A stretch of 64,000 nucleotides of DNA from Fibrobacter sp. UWH6 (GTDB lineage Bacteria; Fibrobacterota; Fibrobacteria; Fibrobacterales; Fibrobacteraceae): positions 62,001 to 126,000 of the forward strand of contig NZ_FRAX01000003.1 of NCBI RefSeq assembly GCF_900142465.1, read 5' to 3'. Each line of letters starts with the position of its first letter. Within the stretch, counting starts at the first letter, position 1. The translations under genes were made by a program, and so were the position numbers. Positions 51,586-58,633 of this stretch are shown piece after piece. The notes under the pieces were generated by a model, which saw only the letters and a program-made list of their open reading frames with translations, did no database searches and was not told the origin of the DNA.

Positions 51586-53256
51586 CTAGAACGCGAGAAT
51601 AATACCGGCAGTCAACAAACCAATACCGATAGCACCAAGACCGGCAGCAATACCGCCCTTGACGTCACCAGAACGATTCAGACTATGGTTGTCCTTGACC
51701 ATCTGGCGGGTATCGTCACTATCAAATGCAGAGAGCTTGGTGTAAGCCTTCTTCTTGGCAGCAGCGTCGCTCCAGTCACGTTCGGCCAGGTACCACAAAA
51801 CACCACCGGCAATAATGGGAGCGATGGAGCCCCACAGAAGGCCACGGCCAATGCGATGGTTGCTGCGAGCCTTGTCGTAGTTCTTCTGGCTTTCGATGAA
51901 TTCCACATCCAGCACCGGAGTCATTTCCACGTTGACCAAGTTAGGCATAAAGGCCTTCACTTCGATGGTCACGGAAGTATCGCGGTAGCCCACCTTTCTC
52001 AGGTAAACCGTTGCGGAGGGTTGGGGCTTAATCTCGTTGACCACCACGTCGGTCACGTAATGAGGCATCACGTACTCGGTGGGCTGTTCGTTGATGTACA
52101 CTTCCACCGCTTCCGGATCCGTGTTCAAGGTCAGGCGGGTCGTGGGGCGAAGCACAGGAATGCTCACCTTGTTCAGGCTATCCGCATTGATGCGCACCAC
52201 GGTAGAGCCCCACCATTCTACGTCCTTCAGGACCTTCATGACAGAGATGGTGTACTTGCCCGGCTTGATATTCTTGATGGTATCGGGAGCCACCTGCTTC
52301 AGGGGGATTCCATTTACGAACAGGGAGCAGGCTTCCGGTTCAGACACCACAAGGAGGTTGGCCTTTCCGGGAGGATAAAGTTCAATCTTTTCTTCTTCGA
52401 TAACAATTTCGGGCACCACGTAATCAGAAAGGGACAGGTCGATCATGACCTCATCTTCCAGGTTGTAGAGGCGCTTCAGTTCATAGCGGTAAATCTTGAT
52501 AAAGGGATTCTTGGCTTCGGCTTCGATACTGTCCTGGATTTCGCGCTGGCGGATTTCTTCTTCCACCTTGGCGATTTCTTCCATTTTCTGGCGCTGATCT
52601 TCCTTGGCAAGTGCGGTTTCAAGGTCGTCACCTACACCATCGTCGGCGGGAACCTCTTCTGCAGGTTTCTCTTCGGCCTGGGCAGACATGGAGTCCTTCA
52701 CCGCGTCGGTCATGATGATTTCGTTTTCCTTCTTGGGAATGACGACTTCTTCATCTTCTTCGATTTCTTCCACCTCCTGGCCATTGCTTTCCTGGAGGGC
52801 TACGGCGGCGGCATCATCCAATTTTTCGATGCGCTTCTGCTGTTTTTCGTTGGGCTTCTTCAGGTAGACCGTATCCTTTTCGATCTTCACGAAGATGGCG
52901 TCCAGTTCTGTAGAGTCACCATTGACCCAGTAGCGGACCGGGACTTCGCGAGTCTTCTTTACGGGAGCAACCGGAGCGGCAGGTGCAACAACCGCAGCGG
53001 GAACAGCCGCAGGAGCAGGAGCGGCTGATTCGGCAGACGCAGGAGCCTCGGCAGGAGTTTCTGCGGTCGTACCGGCTTCATCTGTAGACGTTTGACCTTG
53101 AGACTGAGAGGCAACCGCCTCCAAACCAGCCATGGCATCGGAAGCCTCCACACTGGGGGATTCCTGCCACACATCCTGAGAGGACATTTCATCCTGGGCA
53201 AAGGCCATTGTAGCCGCAGCCCAAACAACCAAAGAAGTTAAAATACGTTTCAACAT
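51586..53256 (-). CDS. PEGA-domain envelope protein
   Basis: 556 aa from the ATG at 53256, which starts a signal peptide (MLKRILTSLVVWAAATMAFA). Residues about 30-110 are rich in Ala/Pro/Glu/Val and low complexity (APAAVPAAVVAPAAPVAPVK). Residues about 150-250 carry long acidic Glu/Lys runs, likely coiled. Two PEGA repeats follow: VVSEPEACSLFVNG (about 303-316) with the PGKYTISV strand, and NTDPEAVEVYINEQP (about 375-389). A C-terminal hydrophobic pair (about 500-520 and 535-555) may anchor it. PEGA repeats are common in envelope-linked proteins. Partner unknown. The DUF1007 gene follows by 6 nt. Confidence 0.83.
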   Translation of the reverse strand: MLKRILTSLVVWAAATMAFAQDEMSSQDVWQESPSVEASDAMAGLEAVASQSQGQTSTDEAGTTAETPAEAPASAESAAPAPAAVPAAVVAPAAPVAPVKKTREVPVRYWVNGDSTELDAIFVKIEKDTVYLKKPNEKQQKRIEKLDDAAAVALQESNGQEVEEIEEDEEVVIPKKENEIIMTDAVKDSMSAQAEEKPAEEVPADDGVGDDLETALAKEDQRQKMEEIAKVEEEIRQREIQDSIEAEAKNPFIKIYRYELKRLYNLEDEVMIDLSLSDYVVPEIVIEEEKIELYPPGKANLLVVSEPEACSLFVNGIPLKQVAPDTIKNIKPGKYTISVMKVLKDVEWWGSTVVRINADSLNKVSIPVLRPTTRLTLNTDPEAVEVYINEQPTEYVMPHYVTDVVVNEIKPQPSATVYLRKVGYRDTSVTIEVKAFMPNLVNVEMTPVLDVEFIESQKNYDKARSNHRIGRGLLWGSIAPIIAGGVLWYLAERDWSDAAAKKKAYTKLSAFDSDDTRQMVKDNHSLNRSGDVKGGIAAGLGAIGIGLLTAGIILAF

Positions 53257-53349
53257 GTAAAGAAAAATAAATAAAAAAGGGCCTTTGGCAAAAGCCAAAA
53301 ACCCATAATTGTAAGAAAAAGGGAATATTCTAGATAAAAAAAGCAAACT

Positions 53350-54111
53350 TTAAAGAGACTTGACCAATTTAGCGCAGTAAATCGGGCCTCTTCCGTCTGA
53401 TGTGTCGGGCAAAATATGCACACCGAACTCCGTACGGTCCGCGCCTGGCAAAACCTCTTCAATTTCTGCAGGCTGCATAGAAGGACGCTTCTTGAGGATC
53501 TTCTTGACCACGTCATCGTTTTCCATGGGAGAAAGGGCGCAAGTGCCGTACACAATCGTTCCGCCCGGTCGCAGGGCATCTACCGCAGAAGCCAACAGAG
53601 CCCCCTGTTCTACAGACAAACGCTTAACACGCTTCGCCGACCAAACTTTCAAATGTTCCGGAGAGTTCAGCACATGCCTGTCAGAAGAACAAGGCGCATC
53701 CAGCAGAATCTTGTCGTAGGACTCCTTCTTGTGCAGGCCAAACTTCATTCCATCATAACCAGAAATCTTGATAATGGAACGCCAGGCCTCGGGCAAAGTC
53801 TGCTCCACCACGCGCTGCAAGCGAAGTCTACGATCCGGAGAGCGGTCGTTACTTTGTAAAGAACCCTCCCCCTTCAGCATAGATGCAATCACGAGAGTCT
53901 TGCCACCCGGAGCGGCACACATATCCAGCACGTCATCACCAGGCCGCACGTTAAGCGCACGTGCCGCATAGACAGAAGCCTCGTCTAGGTAGTACGGCTC
54001 AAGGCCATCGCCAAACCTAAGTTCCATAGCCCTGCCCTCGCCCTTCAAGGACTCCAGCAAAGCCGGCCAGCGATTCCCAAACAACTTCTCGTAATAGTCA
54101 AAAAATTCCAT
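53350..54111 (-). CDS. RsmB/NSUN-family RNA (cytosine-5) methyltransferase
   Basis: SAM-dependent enzyme (253 aa from the ATG at 54111). Family motifs: VLDMCAAPGGKTLVIASML (SAM binding), SNDRSPDRRLRLQRV, LDAPCSSDRHV (first catalytic Cys motif PC; DAPCSSDRH is the NSUN4-like form) and YGTCALSPMENDDVV (second, TC motif). It lacks the N-terminal NusB-like domain of RsmB, so it is a short form. The exact target, rRNA or tRNA, cannot be told. A TATTTT box lies 7 nt before the start. Confidence 0.87.
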   Translation of the reverse strand: MEFFDYYEKLFGNRWPALLESLKGEGRAMELRFGDGLEPYYLDEASVYAARALNVRPGDDVLDMCAAPGGKTLVIASMLKGEGSLQSNDRSPDRRLRLQRVVEQTLPEAWRSIIKISGYDGMKFGLHKKESYDKILLDAPCSSDRHVLNSPEHLKVWSAKRVKRLSVEQGALLASAVDALRPGGTIVYGTCALSPMENDDVVKKILKKRPSMQPAEIEEVLPGADRTEFGVHILPDTSDGRGPIYCAKLVKSL

Positions 54112-54118
54112 AGGACCA

Positions 54119-54124
54119 AAAATA
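54119..54124 (-). promoter_or_regulatory. -10-like box 7 nt before the methyltransferase gene
   Basis: Minus strand TATTTT, spacer of 7 nt, then ATG at 54111. No ribosome-binding site is visible. Confidence 0.35.
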
Positions 54125-54151
54125 AAAATTTTCAGTTTCTCTCCAAAACAA

Positions 54152-54187
54152 AAAATCCCTCGGCTATTCACCGAGGGATTTTTTCTA
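54152..54187 (-). terminator. Terminator after argG
   Basis: Stem AATCCCTCGG/CCGAGGGATT with T runs on both sides. It serves argG on the minus strand, upstream of the methyltransferase gene. Confidence 0.85.
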
Positions 54188-54237
54188 GAAAGATTCTAGG
54201 AAGGAGTCTAGAGGGAACCATGGGGTTCCCTTTGCTA

Positions 54238-55509
54238 CTACTTATTCGGGAGCTTCACTTCCTTACCGAACTTGACGTTGGTCTTGTTCTTGAGGAGGAG
54301 AGCGCGAGTCTTCAGCGGGAGGCCGAAGCAACGGATGAAGCCAGTAGCGTCCTTCTGGTCGTACATTTCGACATCAGAGAAGCCACCGAGGTTCATGTCG
54401 TACAGGCTGTAGGGGCTCTTCATGCCAGCCGGAATGATGTTGCCCTTGTAAAGCTTGAGGGTAACTTCACCGGTAACAACCTTGTTGACTTCGTCATAGA
54501 AGGCGTCCATGCACTGGCGGAGCGGAGTGAACCACTGACCATTGTAAACCAGGTTTGCATAGGTCATAGACATCTTCTGAGCTTCGAACAAGGTTTCCTT
54601 GTCGAGAACCAGCTGCTGCAGGCATTCGTGTGCCTTGTACAGGAGGGTGCCACCCGGAGTTTCGTAAACGCCGCGGCTCTTGAGGCCGACGAGGCGGTTT
54701 TCAACGATGTCCAGGAGACCGCAAGCGTTTTCGCCACCGATCTTGTTCAGAGTTTCGAGGAGTTCAACTGCGTCCATCTTCTTGCCGTTGACGGAAACCG
54801 GAGTACCCTTGTCGAAGCCGATGGTCACGTGAGCCGGCTTGTTGGGAGCCTTTTCGTAGGTAGCGGTATGCTTGAGCATATCGTACTTGTGTTCCTTGTC
54901 CGGTTCTTCCAGGATGCCACCTTCGTGAGAGAGGTGCCACAGGTTGCCGTCTTCGGAGTAGATCTTCTTCTTGCTGATGCCGTTCAGAGGAATCTTGCGG
55001 GCGGCAGCGTAGTCAATAGCGTCTTCACGGCTGTGGATGTTCCACTTGGAGTCCTTCCACGGAGCGATGATTTCGAGGGTCGGATCGAGAGCGGCGTAGG
55101 TCAGTTCGAAACGGACCTGGTCGTTACCCTTACCGGTTGCACCATGGGAAACAGCGTATGCGCCTTCCTTCTGAGCGATCTTCACCTGATACTTGGCGAT
55201 GAGGGGGCGAGCGAAAGAAGTACCCAGGAGGTAGGTGTTTTCGTACTTGGCACCAGCACGGACGGTGGGCCATACGTAGTCTTCGAGGAATTCCTTCTTG
55301 AGGTCCAGGACGTAGCACTTGGAAGCGCCAGTTGCGAGAGCCTTCTGTTCCAGAGCCTTAGCATCCGGGAAATCGTTCTGACCGAGGTCAGCAGCGAAAG
55401 CGATCACTTCGCAGTCATAGTTTTCCTTGAGCCAGGGGATGATGATAGAGGTATCGAGACCACCGCTATAGGCGAGGACGACCTTCTTCTTGGAATCTTT
55501 CTTAGCCAT
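54238..55509 (-). CDS. argG: Argininosuccinate synthase
   Basis: Joins citrulline and aspartate with ATP in arginine synthesis (423 aa). PP-loop motif VVLAYSGGLDTSII near residues 10-23, then VSHGATGKGNDQVRFEL and the aspartate/citrulline-binding TYEKAPNKPAHVTIGFDKG. Ribosome site AAAAGGAC. Strongly biased codon use suggests high expression. Followed by a terminator; 50 nt after mtgA. Confidence 0.97.
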   Translation of the reverse strand: MAKKDSKKKVVLAYSGGLDTSIIIPWLKENYDCEVIAFAADLGQNDFPDAKALEQKALATGASKCYVLDLKKEFLEDYVWPTVRAGAKYENTYLLGTSFARPLIAKYQVKIAQKEGAYAVSHGATGKGNDQVRFELTYAALDPTLEIIAPWKDSKWNIHSREDAIDYAAARKIPLNGISKKKIYSEDGNLWHLSHEGGILEEPDKEHKYDMLKHTATYEKAPNKPAHVTIGFDKGTPVSVNGKKMDAVELLETLNKIGGENACGLLDIVENRLVGLKSRGVYETPGGTLLYKAHECLQQLVLDKETLFEAQKMSMTYANLVYNGQWFTPLRQCMDAFYDEVNKVVTGEVTLKLYKGNIIPAGMKSPYSLYDMNLGGFSDVEMYDQKDATGFIRCFGLPLKTRALLLKNKTNVKFGKEVKLPNK

Positions 55510-55559
55510 TTTATTGTCCTTTTAAGAAAAAAAATTTAGACGTTGAAAATATAGCACTT

Positions 55560-56498
55560 TTAATGATTTTTGAAAGCCTTCGCCTTAACCTTCTTTTCGG
55601 TTGCAGGCTGTGGTTGAGCCACAGGAGTCAACGGCTGCGCAGGAGGAGCCATCAACTGCCTCAGGGAATCCACAAGAACGCTATCCTTCTTGGGGAACAT
55701 ATTCTGATAGATAACAGCACGGCGCTTAGCCATGAACTGGCTCTCCCTCATATTGGGGTGATGCTTTGCCGGTGCCGCAAGCATGGCGGCCAGATTGATG
55801 GCCTGGTCCAGACTGATCTTGGAGCAGCTCTTCTTGTAATAGGAAAGACAAGCCTCCTGACAACCAAAGATATCCTTGCCCCACTGGGCGTAGTTCAGGT
55901 AAAGTTCCAGGATTCGGTCCTTACCCAGTTCATGTTCCATCAACAAGGCATAGGCCAATTCCTTGAACTTACGATCAAAAGAACGCTCACCGCTAAGGAA
56001 CAGGTTCTTGGCCAGCTGCTGTGTAATGGTAGAACCGCCAAACTTAGTCTTCCCGGCCATCTGGTTTGCATCCAGGGCTTCCGCAATGGCGCGAATGTCA
56101 AAACCGGGATGGAAATAAAAGCCGGCATCTTCGCTGGCAATAACCGCCTTACGCAGATGGGTGCTTATAGAATCCAGCGGTACATAGGTATGTCTGATTT
56201 GAACATTTGGATTGGAATCCCTCAAGGCTTCCATGTACTTGGAATTCTCGGGTTGAGTAACCTTCAGTTCCTCAACACTTTCATAAATGTCATAGCCGTA
56301 GATGAAGACACGATAAATCAAGTAGCTAGCCGCCACCGTAAACGCGGTAGAATAAATAATGCAGATCAACAGGGCCTGTCGGAGGATAAAGTTGATCAGT
56401 CTATAAATCCACTTGATAATGAAGGCCAAGATCCGGATGACCAGTGTACCCGATAGCCACTTGAAAAAATCTCTAACCTTTCCAAAAAACTTCTTCAT
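55560..56498 (-). CDS. mtgA: Monofunctional peptidoglycan glycosyltransferase
   Basis: GT51-family enzyme polymerising glycan strands from lipid II at the inner membrane (312 aa). One N-terminal membrane region (about 30-55) is followed by motifs I EDAGFYFHPGFD, II GGSTITQQLAKNLFL and III RSFDRKFKELAYALLMEHE, then ILELYLNYAQWG. No transpeptidase domain, so it is monofunctional. The ATG at 56498 overlaps the stop of the primase-like gene as TGATG. The C-terminal Pro/Gln-rich tail (PAQPLTPVAQPQPATEKK) is unusual. Confidence 0.93.
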   Translation of the reverse strand: MKKFFGKVRDFFKWLSGTLVIRILAFIIKWIYRLINFILRQALLICIIYSTAFTVAASYLIYRVFIYGYDIYESVEELKVTQPENSKYMEALRDSNPNVQIRHTYVPLDSISTHLRKAVIASEDAGFYFHPGFDIRAIAEALDANQMAGKTKFGGSTITQQLAKNLFLSGERSFDRKFKELAYALLMEHELGKDRILELYLNYAQWGKDIFGCQEACLSYYKKSCSKISLDQAINLAAMLAAPAKHHPNMRESQFMAKRRAVIYQNMFPKKDSVLVDSLRQLMAPPAQPLTPVAQPQPATEKKVKAKAFKNH

Positions 56499-57604
56499 CA
56501 CTTCTTTCCTCCAAACCAGTCATTAATGTCCTCGCCCTCTTTCATGGCCGTCGGCAAACCCTCCATGCCTTCACCAAGAATCACACTTCGAATACCAGCC
56601 TGAGTAAACAGGTTACCGATATATTCCATACCGCTTCTCCCGGCTTCGTCATGATCAAGACAGAGAACCACATTCTTGTTCTTAAAGTAGCTTAGCCATT
56701 CCACCTTAAAGGATCTTACTCCCGGAATACCTACAGCGTTTATCTTCTGCCCCAAAAAAGTCAGCGTGTCCACACAACCTTCACAAAGGTAGACCCAGCC
56801 GGGCTTTTCATCCAGCGCCGAAAAATTATAGGGGAAGGGAACCGTAGACCTCAAGTTCATTTCCTTGGGAACCACGGAACTGTCAATCGCGCGAGACTGG
56901 AAATAGAATGCCCTGCGCTCCTTATCCAGATAGGGGAAAATCAGGGGATGCTTGTAGTAACGCAGGTTGCCCTTGTCGTTAAACAGCCCCACATACTTCA
57001 AAACCTCGACACCAAAATCCGCTTTCAGGCTGTTGTTTACCGCTTCGTAATCCGTAATGGTTCGAAGGAGCATACGGTCCCACACCGGCTTATAGATTCG
57101 ACGCTTGGCCAACCAACGGGCAGCGGGAGTATTGTCTACAGGACTGAGACGTTTCAAAAAAGAAAGGACAATACGCTTGCGATCTTCTTCGGGAACAAGT
57201 TCCTTGAGATCCGGTTCAGCAGGAGGTGCCGCAGGCACACTTACCTGACGTCCATTGATTATGGTTCGCAAGCCGGGGCCATCGGAACGGGAAACGGGCT
57301 TTTGCGCATTGCCAGGCACCAGGAACGGATACTGTTCCATAAGCCAAGCCAGGGCCTCGGTAAAAGAACAATCCCGTACAATTTGCACAAGCGAAATCAC
57401 ATCGCCGCGAATATCATCGCAAACCCAGCAGCGGAAATACCCCCGTTCCTCAGAAACTGAAACAGAAGGAGTTCTATCTCCATGGACATGGCGCTGTGGA
57501 CAAAAACAGCGGCATTTACCCCGCACCACATTCACCCCAAGGCTCTGGGCCACGGCAGTGATAGAAATGGAGGCCTTGAATTGTTTCAGTTCTTCGTTGG
57601 TCAT
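56498..57604 (-). CDS. Compact CHC2 zinc-finger/Toprim primase-like protein
   Basis: 368 aa, against about 600 for DnaG. The N-terminal zinc ribbon (about 35-75) reads CFCPQRHVHGDRTPSVSVSE with the closing FRCWVC. The Toprim domain follows with VYLCEGCVDTLTFLG (catalytic Glu) and VVLCLDHDEAGRSG (DxD). The central segment HPLIFPYLDKERRAFYFQSR is shorter than the DnaG N-lobe, and there is no C-terminal helicase-binding domain. Compact primases of this type are common on phages and plasmids. It is fused operonically to mtgA. A DNA or RNA synthesis role is inferred only. Confidence 0.82.
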   Translation of the reverse strand: MTNEELKQFKASISITAVAQSLGVNVVRGKCRCFCPQRHVHGDRTPSVSVSEERGYFRCWVCDDIRGDVISLVQIVRDCSFTEALAWLMEQYPFLVPGNAQKPVSRSDGPGLRTIINGRQVSVPAAPPAEPDLKELVPEEDRKRIVLSFLKRLSPVDNTPAARWLAKRRIYKPVWDRMLLRTITDYEAVNNSLKADFGVEVLKYVGLFNDKGNLRYYKHPLIFPYLDKERRAFYFQSRAIDSSVVPKEMNLRSTVPFPYNFSALDEKPGWVYLCEGCVDTLTFLGQKINAVGIPGVRSFKVEWLSYFKNKNVVLCLDHDEAGRSGMEYIGNLFTQAGIRSVILGEGMEGLPTAMKEGEDINDWFGGKK

Positions 57605-57689
57605 TTAGATTATCAAAATTTAAACGTCTATAAGTATAACAAAATCACATTCAAAAAAATCAAATTTCATGCAATTCATAACCGATAAC

Positions 57690-57695
57690 TATATT
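57690..57695 (+). promoter_or_regulatory. -10-like box 6 nt before murB
   Basis: TATATT at 57690-57695, spacer TGAGAA, then ATG at 57702, with no Shine-Dalgarno sequence. Confidence 0.45.
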
Positions 57696-57701
57696 TGAGA
57701 A

Positions 57702-58631
57702 ATGGTTATCTTAGAAAATGAACCCATGAGTAGGCACACCTCCTTCAAAGTCGGAGGAGAGGCCCGCTATTTTTTCAAGGTGGAATCCGTAGACGAAATC
57801 CTCGATGTGCGGAAACGACTGGCAGACCAGAACCTCCCCTTTTTCGTTCTTGGTAACGGAACAAACTTGTTGGTTTCCGACAAGGGATTTGGCGGCGGAA
57901 TCATCACCCTGGGGAAATCATTTTCTGAAGTTCAGGATCTTGGAAATGGCAAGTTCAAGGTTGGAGCAGGCGTATCCCTCGGCGCATTTGCGCGCAAATC
58001 CATTAAGATGGGTTACAGCGGGATACACAAGCTAGCCGGTATTCCAGGAACGTTAGGTGGAGCCATCTACATGAACGCAGGCGCATACGGTCAGGAAATC
58101 TGCCAGACTTGCGTAGAAGTAGAAAGCCTTGACGCCAATGGGACCGTACATACACGAACCGCAGCCCAGTGCGACTTTGGCTATAGGCACAGCGGTTTTC
58201 AGGTTTCCTCCGACGACCGTGCCAAAGGTCAAGCTGAAATTATCTTGTCCGCAACATTCCAGTTAGAACCTGCAGAGATGTCCGGCAAAGATAGCTACAC
58301 TCTGGAAACCGAAATGCAGGAGTGCATGGCCAAGCGCAAGGCAAGCCAGCCCTTAAATATGCCCAACGCAGGTTCCACATTCAAACGCCTTGACGTTGGT
58401 GCCGAAGACATGCCTCAGCAAATCGCTCCAGGCTATTACATCGAGCAGGCAGGACTCAAGGGCTACCGCATTGGCGGAGCAGAAGTCAGCACGGTTCACG
58501 CCAACTTCATTGTCAACGCAGACAACGCCACCGCTTCAGACATCAAGGCTCTTAGCGAGTACGTTCAACAAAAAGTTTTCGAAAAATTCGGAATTCAACT
58601 GAAGAGAGAAATCATTTTACTTGGGGGGTAA
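57702..58631 (+). CDS. murB: UDP-N-acetylenolpyruvoylglucosamine reductase
   Basis: FAD enzyme finishing UDP-MurNAc synthesis (309 aa). The N-terminal MSRHTSFKVGGEARYF and the FAD motif FFVLGNGTNLLVSDKG are typical. The segment GTLGGAIYMNAGAYGQE and the catalytic Ser in MPNAGSTFKR (about 223-232) follow. The length and lack of an extra loop match the type II (Gram-positive/Thermotoga) form. It ends 2 nt before the TIGR02171 gene, so co-transcription is likely. Confidence 0.95.
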   Translation: MVILENEPMSRHTSFKVGGEARYFFKVESVDEILDVRKRLADQNLPFFVLGNGTNLLVSDKGFGGGIITLGKSFSEVQDLGNGKFKVGAGVSLGAFARKSIKMGYSGIHKLAGIPGTLGGAIYMNAGAYGQEICQTCVEVESLDANGTVHTRTAAQCDFGYRHSGFQVSSDDRAKGQAEIILSATFQLEPAEMSGKDSYTLETEMQECMAKRKASQPLNMPNAGSTFKRLDVGAEDMPQQIAPGYYIEQAGLKGYRIGGAEVSTVHANFIVNADNATASDIKALSEYVQQKVFEKFGIQLKREIILLGG

Positions 58632-58633
58632 CA

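Noticed and set aside
56498-57604. The chromosomal dnaG gene
   Set aside because: Too short and lacks the helicase-binding domain; a full-length dnaG, usually near rpoD and rpsU, is expected elsewhere.
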